NCBI GenBank assembly: GCA_963576735.1
Contig: OY755177.1
Coordinates: forward strand, 8,618,001 to 8,682,000
Length of the DNA stretch: 64,000 bases
Direction of reading: 5' to 3'
Source of the DNA: Bedellia somnulentella
Taxonomy: Eukaryota; Arthropoda; Insecta; Lepidoptera; Bedelliidae
Position numbers and translations under genes: made by a program. How positions within the stretch are numbered: the stretch's first letter is position 1; the number at the start of each line of letters is the position of its first letter. This document shows, in pieces, positions 9,944-20,284 of this stretch. The notes beneath the pieces are model-generated. The model worked only from the letters and a program-made list of their open reading frames with translations. It was not told the DNA's origin and made no database searches.

Positions 9944-11199
9944 CGAGGGGCATGCCAAAAGAAACTAGATACTCAAAAATTATAAAATTTATTATTTATT
10001 ACAAGTATCAATCTTCTCAAATTATTTGCCCTGAGCACGTATACACTTTTCCATACGTCTGAACCAATTGGAAAATACCTGTGACCACTCTTCTTTAGAT
10101 ACCTCAGAAATCTCGAAATTTTAGGCAACCAGCGCATCTTCTTTGCTTTCAAACCTCTTCCCCTTTAGTTTTTCTTTGATTTTTGGAAACAAGTAAAAAT
10201 CACAGGGCGCTAGGTCAGGGGAATATGGCGTGTGAGGGAGAATTGACACATTTTTCGAGTTGAAAAAGTCTAGTGTTCTGGCAGACGTGTGCGGCGCCGC
10301 ATTGACGTGGTGCCAGAGAAGGTGCCGGATTCCTGACTACGGTCGCTTGTCACACCAAGCTGATATTACTGTTGGAGCACAAACTGTCACATACCATTCG
10401 GAGTTCACCGTTCTTTCATTATCTAGCACAACAGTAGCAATATGACCCGTTTTGCAGAAAAACGAGGCGACTATTTGTTTCTGTGTTCTTCGTGCACGGC
10501 GACATTTCGTTGGAGTTGGCTCGTCTTCAAAGCACCATACAGTCGACTGTGGCTTTGATTCGGGATCATAGTTATATAGCCATGTTTCATCACCAGTCAG
10601 TATATCATATACGTTTTTTTCACGCCACGACGGTCTTTCTGCTCATTGGTAAGTTTGTGCGGCACCCATCTCGAACAACGTTTACGGAGAGAAAGGTCGT
10701 TTGCATTGCTGCTGATCCAATTCCTAGTTCTCACTCTAGCTCTACATATGTAATTCGTCTGTTTTCGCGAATAAGTTTTTCGACTACAGGAACGTTTTCT
10801 TGCGTGACCGCGTTTGGCTGCCGTCCTGTCTTCGCTTCATCTTCGAGACATCCCTGTCCTCTTCTAAATTCAGCAAACCAATTGAATACTGTTGCTTGGG
10901 AACAAGCAGACTCACCATAAGTGGAAGCCAAAAGTTCAAAACATTCTTGAGGCTTTAAACCTTTTTTAAAGTCATAATAAATCATAGCGTGAAAATCACG
11001 TCGACTGAGCTCCATTGTCGCAAGTGTATTCCTGCCAGATTCTCGGAATAATGATGCTCATTCATATAAAAAATAAATAATAGAAGTGTGTTCTATATTC
11101 AAATATGTCAATAAAAAACCAGCCTATAAGATGGTGTATAGCTTGACAGTGTCTATTAAATGAGAAAAGATTATCTAACTTCTATTGGCATGCCCCTCG
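9944..11199 (-). mobile_element. mariner element with TA target-site duplication
   Basis: The terminal inverted repeats begin cgaggggcatgccaa and end ttggcatgcccctcg, with TA outside on both sides (9942-9943 and 11200-11201). The length, 1256 bp, is normal for mariner. The TIRs differ at only a few positions, and a single decayed transposase gene lies on the minus strand. Confidence 0.92.
10022..11015 (-). pseudogene. mariner transposase pseudogene
   Basis: The gene starts at ATG 11015 with a typical N-terminal helix-turn-helix region (MELSRRDFHAMIYYDFKKG, then SQATVFNWFAEF); this first frame stops near 10731. Downstream, other frames keep GDETWLYNYDPES (first catalytic Asp), HHVNAAPHTS and YSPDLAPCDFYLFP (third Asp in the D34D pattern). 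The second motif is normally HDNA; here it is HVNA, so the second catalytic Asp is Val. Several stops and frame shifts interrupt it. Transposase cuts and pastes the element using the three Asp residues; this copy cannot encode an active one. Confidence 0.9.
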
Positions 11200-11214
11200 T
11201 ATATTATTTCTTTT

Positions 11215-11770
11215 AAACTATTACATTAAAATGCTATAGTCTTTAATTTAGATATGTTAACATTGTACGAGTAGTAGACTACGAGTAGTGCTACGGAAAT
11301 ATTAGTGACCTACTACGCCGTAGTAGTGTTCCGAGCGCATTGACAAGGCGTAAAGTGTAGTGTTTCCGAGCAAACTTCTGCAGTCGGAGATAGTGCAAAG
11401 TGAAGTGAAATTCAATAGCAGAGAGTTCCCAGAAATTTTGTTGCATTGCTAGCTCTTCTTATAATGGTTGTGTAAGTTGATTCAATTACGCTAGAGAGCT
11501 TGAGACAAGCCGCACCTAAACGATTTCGTGTAACAAAATTGTGTAAATTGATTGCGTTTACTGCAAAGTAACATTGTTATTCGATTACAATATCAATTAT
11601 TTTCCACAAATTACATTTTTATGTGATATTACTTTTTAAATCAATGCTGTGTTTGGCGACAAAAAAATATCTTTATCATTTCTATTTTCATTTCAAGGCG
11701 ATGCGTCCAATTTCGTTCCGTGACCGCGTAACTGTTATACAAGACTTACGAACAAGATCTGTAACTTTAC
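11215..11770. other. No gene recognised
   Basis: The sequence includes a near-tandem gtagtagactacgagtagtgc stretch around 11268-11290 and moderately GC-rich sequence to 11420. No coding or repeat-family match was found. Confidence 0.35.
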
Positions 11771-12022
11771 ATACATAATATACATACATATACTCACGGC
11801 TATAAATCCCTTGAAGGGGTAGCCAGAGCTAGGGAATCAGAAATTCCTCAGCCACTTTTGGAAGTCCCGTGGGGAAAACATAGTAAAATAGAGGTTGTTG
11901 GTGATGGATCTCCAACCGCATCGCTCAAAAATCTCTTAAAAGCCCCAATACCGTTAATTGCCTCTTACCTACACCCACCGGAAGAAATGGGGTAATGCTA
12001 TTCTAAGCCACTACACTACACA
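11771..12022 (-). mobile_element. SINE-A full-length copy
   Basis: Tail (tatacatacatatactcac) at the left and 5' end (ttctaagccactacac) at the right. The conserved middle is present, with gatggatctccaaccgc. Confidence 0.82.
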
Positions 12023-12149
12023 ACACTGTAACCTTCCAAGTGATTAATCTGTAGTACAGTAACTGACAGTCTTTTTTATGGTACCGATTATTTTGCTAAG
12101 TGATAGAACAAACATTAATTAAAAAGTACGTCACACTCATTACGTGACC

Positions 12150-12190
12150 TAGTCACCTGTTGTTCAGAGTACCCACGTTTTGCTTGGACT
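12150..12190 (-). mobile_element. SINE-B fragment
   Basis: About 40 bp (ttcagagtacccacg then ttttgcttggact) match the SINE-B interior. It is truncated on both sides and joined to the palindromic sequence that starts at 12198. Confidence 0.5.
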
Positions 12191-12197
12191 GGACGGC

Positions 12198-12292
12198 TAG
12201 TCCGTTCTGTCGTACCGTTTGTTATACCGGTATGACAGAACGGATAAAAAAAAATCGCTTTGTTAGCCTACGCTGTCGAACAGAACGGACTA
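12198..12292. repeat. Small element-like palindrome with 12 bp inverted ends
   Basis: tagtccgttctg (12198-12209) and cagaacggacta (12281-12292) are perfect inverted repeats. Inside, ccgttctgtcgtaccg (12202-12217) can pair with cggtatgacagaacgg (12228-12243). A related unit, cggtttgttatactggt, follows at about 12306. It may be a tiny MITE or a replication-slippage product. Confidence 0.5.
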
Positions 12293-12775
12293 CGAAAAAT
12301 GCGTCCGGTTTGTTATACTGGTGAGTTTGACAGGTAAATAGTGTTGTGCTACACAATAATATAATATTCTTGTGACTGGCGGGACTTGGGAAAATTTCAC
12401 GAGTGAGAAAACATCAAGAGATAAAAAACATAGTTTTTTTACCCCAAATATTGGAATAATGATTTTGAAATTTTCCTCTCCAACCAATTGAATCTGTACA
12501 ACTTAAATTAGACTAACCAAACTGTGCCCCACTACCTAATGCCGTGTTTACCTTTATCTTCTCATTCTTTATCTTATCATCTTTCGGGGGTAGATGTGAA
12601 TAAGGAAACAGTTTTCTCTTAAATGAAATTATTTAATTTAATTGAAAATAAGTGTAAAAACAATTACTTAATGTTCTAAATACTCACAGTGAACTAAAAC
12701 TTGTCAGCAATTATTATTTCTAAGTTACACTAACTTTAACCAAAAATCACATTTTGATAACCGCACTATTTTATA

Positions 12776-13534
12776 ATGGATTCTACAATTGAAGCAAAGT
12801 CAGTAAAGGATTCTGTTGTGGATCTCAGAGGCATCTTTATGGAACGTATGGATGTCTTTGAGAAGCAGCAGAAGCAGCTGCAACAGTCCAGCTCGCAAGC
12901 ACCAGATGTGACATCTCTCTCAGCCGAGTTTACTGCTTTTCGGGTATTTATTACATATGCATTGAGAAGCCTCCAGGAGCAGGTAGAGATAATATCCCGC
13001 GAAGCTGACAGACTAGAGATGCGAAGCCGACGAAAAATTCTCCTCATACATGGTGTGGCTGAGAGCAAGGATGAAGATACCATTGCAGTTGCGGCCAACT
13101 TGGTTGTTGAGAAGCTGGATATTTCTAACTTTGTTGCTAGTGATATTAGCCGATGTCATCGCATGGGACGCCCTACAGGTAACCGGATCCGACCAATACT
13201 TATTAAGTTGAAGAATTTGGCTGTCCGGGACAAAGTATGGTCATCCAAGACTCGACTTAAGGGTACTGGCATCACATTGTCTGAGTTTTTAACCAAAATG
13301 CGCCATGATGCCTTTATCGCAGCACGCCAAAAGTATGGAGTAACGCAGTGCTGGACGCGAGAAGGTTTTGTCCATATCTCAGCACCAGATGGTACACGGC
13401 ATCGCATCACAATGGTTTCAGAGCTGGTGAACCTCCCAAGCTCTTCCACACCCGCTGCTACCAAGGCTCCTGTTGTTAAGCAAAAGGCTCAGAAGGCGAC
13501 AACAACTAGGCCTGTACGGGCAACGAAAAAATGA
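12776..13534 (+). CDS. LINE-C ORF1: putative RNA-binding protein
   Basis: 252 residues, uninterrupted. Residues ~15-85 are rich in E, Q, K and heptad-spaced hydrophobics (FEKQQKQLQQ, LRSLQEQVEII), consistent with a coiled coil. Residues ~85-165 (RRKILLIHGVAE, DISRCHRMGR, RPILIKLK) resemble the RRM-like central domain of LINE ORF1 proteins, followed by a small C-terminal domain and a basic tail (VKQKAQKATTTRP). In related LINEs this protein binds element RNA and acts as a nucleic-acid chaperone in the retrotransposition RNP. The start at 12776 is the first in-frame ATG; ORF2 follows downstream in the same orientation. The function is inferred from architecture. Confidence 0.8.
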   Translation: MDSTIEAKSVKDSVVDLRGIFMERMDVFEKQQKQLQQSSSQAPDVTSLSAEFTAFRVFITYALRSLQEQVEIISREADRLEMRSRRKILLIHGVAESKDEDTIAVAANLVVEKLDISNFVASDISRCHRMGRPTGNRIRPILIKLKNLAVRDKVWSSKTRLKGTGITLSEFLTKMRHDAFIAARQKYGVTQCWTREGFVHISAPDGTRHRITMVSELVNLPSSSTPAATKAPVVKQKAQKATTTRPVRATKK

Positions 13535-14240
13535 CAGGCTTCTTAACTATACATTTCATATGAGTTATCTCTTCTTTAGGCTTATAATTTAGGTTATTCC
13601 AAGTCTGTTTCTGTGTATATGCATTGTTCTATTTATCATTTTATTTTTAGAACAATATGACTTCATAATTATCTGTGTTTTGCTCTTGCATGTATTATTA
13701 GTTAGAATAGTTTAGCATTTTGCTTTTGTTAGTTTTTTTAACCTATAATTATAAATATACCTTTTTATTTTTACTTCTATTATAGGTTAGTCTTGCTTAT
13801 GGCTGGCAAAGTTCGAAATACTTAATTTTTGCCAATGTCATTTTTGATTTTTTATTTGACAAGAGATAACATATTTTGTGTTTAGTTTGTTTATTATTTA
13901 AATTTCTTTACCTGAGATTCAATTGAGGCAAATGATTTTAACTATTTTAGTTTCACGTTGTTTTTCTTTGTATTACTTGTGTTTTGTGTTTTTACGATAT
14001 CTTATTTTGATGGCCATTGTGCCTTCTGCATTTGCTGCACTGCAATGCGTGTTGTTATATTTGACTTTATGAATCCATAAAAATTTTATTTATTTTTTGT
14101 ATCCATTCATCCTGCTGGCAGGTAATGGTTCACTGTGTGTGTTGTCTAAAACAACAACACAACCAAACCAATAGAATTAATATTATATAGAAACTATATA
14201 GTATACATATTTTTTATATTATTATTATTATTATTTTATT
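13535..14240 (+). other. LINE-C inter-ORF spacer
   Basis: AT-rich sequence with stops in all frames separates ORF1 from ORF2. It ends in a short TTA-rich run at 14218-14238 just before the ORF2 ATG. How ORF2 is translated (reinitiation or a separate message) is not evident. No insertion of another named family is seen. Confidence 0.55.
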
Positions 14241-17195
14241 ATGCAACAGAACGTCAGTGATGATGACACGAGTGATCCTTACGTGTCCTTTTCCTCTTCA
14301 AGTGATTTAGATACAAGTGGTAGCTTCTATAGTGTTCCCTCACTAGTTGAAACACTTGATACTCATTTTTCTTCATTGCACAAAAACTTTAATATTATTC
14401 ATATTAACGCTCAAAGCATACCTGCTCATTTTAATGACATGTTATATTCATTTGAGAGTAAAAATATTCACGCAATTCTTGTATCTGAATCTTGGCTTAA
14501 ACCATTTCTTCCTTCCGCTTCTTATACTTTACCAGGGTTTCAACTCATTAGAAACGATCGTGTAAGCGGTCGTGGTGGTGGCGTTGCTATCTATCTTCGA
14601 ACTCATATACCATATTCTATTATTAGCACGTCAACTCAGCCTCCTCCCTCCAATGCAGGTGAACATTTATTCCTAGAACTCGTACTAGGTCACAATAAAG
14701 TTTTACTTGGTGTCTACTATAGTCCATCCCTTCAATTAAACTTTTTTCCTTCTTTTGAGAAACTCTTAGAAGACCTCACCCCTTCTTACGATCACTCCAT
14801 TATAATGGGTGACTTCAACACCTGTCTTTTAAAACGTGATTCCCGTTCAAAATCCCTAGCTTCGATTTTTCATAGCAGTAATTTTCATATTCTTCCTCTT
14901 AATGCAACCCACAACTTACCCAATTGCATTCCATCTCTTCTTGACCTGATAGCTGTCTCTTCTCCTAATCATGTCGCCCTTCATGGCCAAACTTCAGCTG
15001 ATGCTTTTTCACATCACGATCTTATTTTCGTATCTTATAAAGTTCGCCCACCTAAAAACAAGTCGAAAATTCTCCTGCAGCGCAGTTTTGGTAGTATAGA
15101 TTTGGATAGGCTGCGACACGATGCTTCGAATATTGATTGGACGGAATGTACCGTAGGGGATACTATTGATGAAAAAGTTAAAAAATTTAATACCTTACTC
15201 ACGTCACTTTACGATATTCATGCTCCGGTAAAAGCCGTTAAAATGAGACATTTTCCTGCACCATGGCTCACTGACGAAATTAGAGATCTCTTGTCGAAGA
15301 AAACCCGGGCCCAGTCTAAGTTTAAATCACGGCCGTCTGATCTAAATAAGGAAAAGTTTGTGGCGATTCGAAATCACTGCAATAGGGTGTGTAGGGATGC
15401 ACAGCGACACCACATTCATGATTCCGTTGAGAATGGCGATCCGGCTAAAGTCTGGAAGTTTCTTAGATCCTTAGGAGTTGGAAAATCTCGTCAAGATTCA
15501 ATCCCGAAAGATCTGGACCTTACTTCACTTAATAATCATTTTACCTCAACGTCTACCTTTGATGGTATTAAAAAAGCTGACACTCTGCAATTTCTTTCTA
15601 CACTTCCAACTCCGGATTATCCTCCCTTTACTATTTGTCAATTCTCCGATTGTGATGTTAAGAAGAATATTATGTCAATTACATCAAACGCAACAGGTGG
15701 TGATAGTATAAGTCGTAAAATGATTTTGCCTATACTTGACATAATAATTCCCACCATTACTGATATCCTCAATAACTCCATAACCTCAGGATCATTTCCG
15801 ACGGTATGGAAAGAAGCCCAAGTCACCCCGATTCCTAAAAAAGTTAATCCAAAATCCTTCTCTGAATATCGCCCTATATCTATCCTCCCTTTCCTTTCTA
15901 AAGTCCTTGAACGACTTGTACACAGACAATTAAATGATTTCCTGACTAAAAATGATCTACTTAATCCTTTACAATCTGGTTTCCGCCCTTCCCACAGTAC
16001 CGTTACGGCTTTGGTTAAAATTACTGATGACATACGTTTGGGGATGGACAAGGGATTACTGACTGTTCTATCACTGCTTGACTTTAGTAGCGCATTTAAT
16101 TCTGTTGACTTTGATATATTATTGGCTTTGCTTCGTTCTATTAACATATCTCCAACGGTGATTGACTGGTTTCGTAGTTATCTACAGGGGCGTCGGCAGC
16201 GCATTCGCATCGAAGATTCTTATTCTCCGTGGTGTGATTTAATTGCCGGTGTTCCACAGGGTGGTGTGTTGTCTCCTCTCTTATTTGCTATATTTATTAA
16301 TAGTATTTCTCATCAACTCACTTCTTCCTACCACCTTTATGCAGATGATCTTCAAATTTACACACAAGCAAATCTTGATCAATTGAATATGTCCATTGGC
16401 CTGATTAATGGTGATCTGGAGCGCATTTTGCGTTGGAGTGAGGCATATGGGCTAGCAGTCAATCCAAATAAATCTCAAATAATAATAGTCGGTAGTTCTC
16501 GAATGATTTCTAGGATTGATTACAAATCACTGCCACCTGTGTTATTTGATGGAAAATCAATCTCTTTTAGCCCCGTGGTAAGGAACTTAGGCATTATGAT
16601 CGATTGCAATTTATCTTGGGTACCCCAATTAGAATCGGTAAGCCGAAGGATGTTCGCGTCAGCGGGCTCCCTCAGGAGACTGCGTAATTTTCTACCTACT
16701 GCTACCAAAACTGCGTTAGCTCAATCTCTACTCCTTCCAATTTTGGATTACGCTGATACCTGTTATCTTGATTTAACGGAAGAACAGCTAAATAAATTAG
16801 AGCGTCTCCAAAACTTATGCATAAGGTTTGTTTTTGGATTGCGTAAATATGATCACGTGTCTGTTTATCGTTCTAAACTTAAGTGGCTTCCTATTCGCCT
16901 CCGCCGAAATGCGCATACTTTGTCTCTTCTTTACTCTATCTTGTTCAATCCTGCCACCCCTTTCTATCTAAAAGAACGTTTTCAATTTCTATCTTCTTCC
17001 CATAACCTTAATTTACGTTCAGACCATAATCTTCAATTAACCATTCCCTCTCATTCAACCAATTTCTATGGCTCCTCTTTTTCTGTACACGCTGTGCAAT
17101 TGTGGAACGCACTTCCTGTGGAGGTGCGACTGGCTAAATCCCTTAATGTGTTCAAGGATCTGGTGAAACAACACTATCTCACTGAAGCGCTGTAA
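14241..17195 (+). CDS. LINE-C ORF2: endonuclease and reverse transcriptase
   Basis: 984 residues, uninterrupted. An APE-type endonuclease occupies ~50-265: NIIHINAQS (51-59), Glu83 in SESWL, GDFN (190-193) and SHHD (257-260). The reverse transcriptase spans ~500-790: PISILPFLSKVLE, LDFSSAFNSVD with Asp614, VPQGGVLSPLLF (671-682) and YADD (700-703). A C-terminal region follows (FHSTN.. and VQLWNALP) like that of CR1/Jockey-group proteins. It nicks the target DNA and copies element RNA at the nick. All the catalytic residues I looked for are present. The exact clade (CR1, L2, Daphne and so on) needs a tree. Confidence 0.92.
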   Translation: MQQNVSDDDTSDPYVSFSSSSDLDTSGSFYSVPSLVETLDTHFSSLHKNFNIIHINAQSIPAHFNDMLYSFESKNIHAILVSESWLKPFLPSASYTLPGFQLIRNDRVSGRGGGVAIYLRTHIPYSIISTSTQPPPSNAGEHLFLELVLGHNKVLLGVYYSPSLQLNFFPSFEKLLEDLTPSYDHSIIMGDFNTCLLKRDSRSKSLASIFHSSNFHILPLNATHNLPNCIPSLLDLIAVSSPNHVALHGQTSADAFSHHDLIFVSYKVRPPKNKSKILLQRSFGSIDLDRLRHDASNIDWTECTVGDTIDEKVKKFNTLLTSLYDIHAPVKAVKMRHFPAPWLTDEIRDLLSKKTRAQSKFKSRPSDLNKEKFVAIRNHCNRVCRDAQRHHIHDSVENGDPAKVWKFLRSLGVGKSRQDSIPKDLDLTSLNNHFTSTSTFDGIKKADTLQFLSTLPTPDYPPFTICQFSDCDVKKNIMSITSNATGGDSISRKMILPILDIIIPTITDILNNSITSGSFPTVWKEAQVTPIPKKVNPKSFSEYRPISILPFLSKVLERLVHRQLNDFLTKNDLLNPLQSGFRPSHSTVTALVKITDDIRLGMDKGLLTVLSLLDFSSAFNSVDFDILLALLRSINISPTVIDWFRSYLQGRRQRIRIEDSYSPWCDLIAGVPQGGVLSPLLFAIFINSISHQLTSSYHLYADDLQIYTQANLDQLNMSIGLINGDLERILRWSEAYGLAVNPNKSQIIIVGSSRMISRIDYKSLPPVLFDGKSISFSPVVRNLGIMIDCNLSWVPQLESVSRRMFASAGSLRRLRNFLPTATKTALAQSLLLPILDYADTCYLDLTEEQLNKLERLQNLCIRFVFGLRKYDHVSVYRSKLKWLPIRLRRNAHTLSLLYSILFNPATPFYLKERFQFLSSSHNLNLRSDHNLQLTIPSHSTNFYGSSFSVHAVQLWNALPVEVRLAKSLNVFKDLVKQHYLTEAL

Positions 17196-17581
17196 TACTG
17201 TTGCTTTTTAAATTATATGTATTAATTATATTTCTAAAACGTATTTGTGTATTTTATTTAGGTATTTGTATTACTTGTATATATAAAAGTATGTAGTTAT
17301 GTATGTATGTGTGTTCATATGTGTGTAATATGTACCTATATTATTTTGTGTAATTAATATTTATGTTATTATTTCAATTAAATAAGTTAGTTTTAAAGTA
17401 AGCTTGTTTTGTGCATCTACCTAGATAACTAGTTTACCGATCTCACCTTCCAAAGGTTGTCTGGAAGAGATCGCTTTTAGCGATAAGACCGCCGATTGTA
17501 CCTCACTGTAAACTGTATGATAATTTCTTTTGTAAATTTGTGTTTGATGTACAATAAAGAGTTATTCTATTCTATTCTATT
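17196..17581 (+). other. LINE-C 3' UTR and TTCTA tail
   Basis: After the TAA the sequence is AT-rich, then gives a GC-richer block at 17430-17500 in which gatctcacc..ggaagagatcgct can fold. It ends with aataaagagttattc and three TTCTA repeats. The AATAAA is probably a tail-proximal polyadenylation-like signal. Confidence 0.7.
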
Positions 17582-17649
17582 AGTTGTAATACGTTAGAAT
17601 AAAACTATGAAATGGTAAAATTACTTAGACATTTGCTATGAAAAATTGC

Positions 17650-17830
17650 TTGTTTTTCTGTTACTCACGTGGGGATTATTACTAATAAATAAAAAAATTA
17701 AGAATTTCGCACTAGTAGCCACTTGACATTATAGCTCAATTGGCAGAGCGACGGGGGCGTATACCCGGAGCTCGCGGATTCGATCGCCGCTAGTGTCGAA
17801 ATTTTTCTTTCATTTATTTATTATAATTTA
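17650..17830 (+). mobile_element. Unit T fragment with one tRNA-like sequence
   Basis: The left 35 bp (acgtggggattattact) are the unit T body in minus orientation. They are joined to a plus leader (aagaatttcgcactag), a tRNA-like sequence at 17726-17799 and a plus tail (gaaatttttctttc). It therefore preserves the inverted junction of a dimer in shortened form. Confidence 0.65.
17726..17799 (+). tRNA. Decayed tRNA-like sequence of unit T
   Basis: It keeps tagctcaattggcagagc and the gggggcgtatacccg arm. The acceptor 5' side (gacatta) and the T arm (ggattcgatcgc) carry substitutions that break pairing. Judged a pseudo-tRNA. Confidence 0.4.
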
Positions 17831-18030
17831 TTAGTAAAATTCAGTCACCCTACCTTGTGCCTGCCCCTGGATTTTATCACATGGCTATCAACATCAGAGG
17901 CTCTTTTCCATTGAGCTGGTGCAATATTTAATTATTTATTAGAAATTATTCTAAGTTTGTCTTTCTACTGATGTTTTTACACTCTTGAAAATTTCACAAG
18001 TCCCATTATAAATTATAAATACATACACAC

Positions 18031-18275
18031 ATACATACATATACTTACGGCTATAAATCCCTAAAAGGGGTAGCCAGAGCTGAGAAATTAGAAATTCCTC
18101 AGCCACTTTTGGAAGTTGAGTAGGGAAAAGATGGTAGAATAAAGGTTGTTGGTGATGGGTCTCCAACCGCATCGCCCAAAAATCCCCTAAAGAACCCCAA
18201 GTCCGTTAGTCGCCTCTTACGTTCACTCACTGGAAGAAATGGGGTAGTGCTATTCTAAGCCGACACTACACAGCT
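18031..18275 (-). mobile_element. SINE-A full-length copy
   Basis: Tail (catacatacatatactt) at the left, conserved middle gatgggtctccaaccgc, and 5' end (taagccgacactacacag) at the right. Few visible changes. Confidence 0.85.
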
Positions 18276-18439
18276 TTTAAAATAATTTCAAAGTCTTTTT
18301 AGCCCTTTACGTTTTAAACATGGTAGAAATTTATGAACTGTAAGTATAAGTTTAGTTTAGTAATAATTTAGTTATCAGACCTTAGTAAATACCCATCACT
18401 TAAAACAATCTCTTATCTAACAAACCGGACTTTTTTTGA

Positions 18440-18620
18440 TCCGTTGTGTCATACTCTCTCTACTCTCTCGTGATAAGGTGCAGGCTACTTACCGTATCGT
18501 ACGAATACATTGTCACATGACTAAGTACAACTCAGATATTCGGGATTCCTCATAATGTTTTCTATTACCGTTTACAACCATGATAAATTTACCCCACATA
18601 TGACTTTAAAATAGATAAAT
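18440..18620 (-). mobile_element. SINE-B relic
   Basis: Recognised by cattgtcacatgactaag, cctcataatgttttc and the end accccacatatgacttt, all SINE-B interior blocks. The tail-proximal part is degraded. Confidence 0.55.
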
Positions 18621-18902
18621 AGAATAGAAAAAGTACCAAATCAAGGATTCTGTAAAGCGTGATTAACTAAACTATAAACATTGACTGATCAACAGTTCAT
18701 ACCGCCCTAGGCTAGTCATCAGCACGACGCGACGCGGCCTTTCAGGTGCCAGGTGTGAAACGTTCAGTTTAGAAAGTAGTTTAGTTATTTTGGTTTTATC
18801 GTATGGAAAGTTATGTAACATCTAAGTGACTACATATTAAGGCCGTATAAACACACGCGTTTTGTAAAAACGCGCGTTGAGCTTACCGTCAGCTCAGTGT
18901 AA

Positions 18903-19594
18903 CCCACCAAAAACATTAAATGTAAAAAAATGCCAAGTCTCTCGATGCAGTCTTTCCATCGTAAAAAGTTTTGAGATCTCATAGAAGCCAAGTCCTATTC
19001 AAAATATTTCGTAGTTATAAATCAACATTTAGTAATTGTATCAATAGTTTTCTTTATATTATAATTATAGTGATTTGGCAATGAGCACAGGAAGAAACAA
19101 ATAAAACGGCATATTTGGAGGAGTTGAAAGTTACACACACCGCATGCGTAAACATTAATATCACAAAATTAATTTTCTTTTGGTTTATCCGTGTCGTCCC
19201 AACCGAATTTCGGCAACGGCAGTCAGTCTTAGTGCACTCTCGATTCATTTACTTTCATAAAGCGATGGCCCGTAAGGTATTCTTAATTATTGTATTGGAG
19301 CATGTAGTCGGTAGTGACCATCATGATTCACACATAACAAATAATCTGATCACTGGTCTCGTCAGTAACATTTGCACATAATTCCAGGCAGCAAGCAGCT
19401 TTTAATTTGTGCTCATTGCCAAGTCACTTTAATTATAATATAAAGAAAACTATTGATACAATTACTAAATGTTGATTTATAACTACGAAATATTTTGAAT
19501 AGGACTTGGCTTCTATGAGATCTCAAAACTTTTTACGATGGAAAGACTGCATCGAGAGACTTGGCATTTTTTTACATTTAATGTTTTTGGTGGG
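18903..19594. mobile_element. Inverted-repeat element with ~187 bp arms
   Basis: The left arm 18903-19089 (starting cccaccaaaaacattaa) and right arm 19409-19594 (ending ttaatgtttttggtggg) are almost perfect reverse complements; I see only a couple of mismatches. The central ~320 bp is unrelated unique sequence. The arms are far longer than ordinary MITE ends, resembling a foldback element. No clear target-site duplication was found (left flank gtgtaa, right flank atctca). It ends 7 bp before the OTU reading frame. Confidence 0.75.
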
Positions 19595-19601
19595 ATCTCA
19601 T

Positions 19602-19988
19602 TTATTTTTTGTAAGGGTATTTCTTTCTTTTACTTTTAGGTGACCTCACAATTTCTTGGACGTCAGCTACTGCTTTGTTTAGAACCCATTCTCTATCTCT
19701 ATCTCTTTTGTTTCTTCTCTGAGGCTTTGTTACTTCTAAGGTAGACAAGTCTGGGCGATATATACTTCGGAGTCGATTATATTCAGTAAACATAGACTTA
19801 TAGACTTGCATGTCATCCCAATTCTCCACTACATAATGGACGACAGCACGCCTAATATCGTTTGACGACTGAAAACTCCCATACATGCTGTATGACAACG
19901 AATGAAATAAACACGACCCATCTCCAGGAATAGAGATGACTCTGTGTGGACAAAGGTCGCCATTTATGTACAATATTTCACGTTCCAT
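19602..19988 (-). pseudogene. OTU-domain cysteine protease fragment
   Basis: 128 residues from ATG 19988. IPGDGSCLFHSLSYSMYG (residues ~20-37) is the catalytic Asp/Cys motif of the OTU deubiquitinase fold, and DIRRAVVHYVVENWD continues the family pattern. A full OTU domain is ~120-130 residues and ends with a catalytic His. Here, after about residue 75, the sequence turns into a basic stretch (KPQRRNKRDRDREW) without that His, so the domain is truncated. OTU modules are known in some Helitrons and other insect transposons, so a transposon origin is likely. The stop codon lies beside the inverted repeat at 18903-19594. Confidence 0.6.
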
Positions 19989-20029
19989 TACACTATATTT
20001 ACAATTACTTCTATAACAATAGGGCTTAA

Positions 20030-20145
20030 ACTTATAAATATATGCAAACTAAATAGAACTAAACTAACTAACAAATAACTAACTAAATAAATATATATCT
20101 ACTAACTTACAAACTATAACTAAACTAAACTAAATAACACGTAAA
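20030..20145. repeat. Low-complexity AACTA-rich tract
   Basis: Imperfect repeats of aaacta/aacta/aaata on the plus strand form an A/T/C-only tract without coding potential. Confidence 0.7.
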
Positions 20146-20284
20146 GTTCTCCGAATATCAATTATCACTACAATATTTTTTAGTTTCGAAATGGGTTTTC
20201 ATAGACAGATGATCGCTATCAAATGAAAATTATCTAATTAATTATTTTGAAGTACTACTTACACTGCGCTTTGTAACGAAACCA

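Larger units (their letters stand above)
12490..17581 (+). mobile_element. LINE-C: CR1-like non-LTR retrotransposon with both ORFs open
   Basis: The order is 5' region, ORF1 (12776-13534), a ~700 bp spacer, ORF2 (14241-17195), a 3' UTR and a terminal TTCTA-type repeat at about 17562-17581. Short pentamer tails of this kind instead of poly(A) are typical of CR1/L2-group LINEs. The 5' boundary is approximate because no target-site duplication was found. Both reading frames are free of stops, which stands out among the decayed copies around it. Confidence 0.8.

Noticed and set aside
10483..10920. 145-codon plus-strand frame
   Set aside because: It is the antisense shadow of the mariner transposase, whose minus-strand motifs are clear.
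15638..16147. 169-codon minus-strand frame within LINE-C ORF2
   Set aside because: It lies opposite the well-supported reverse transcriptase and has no domain of its own.
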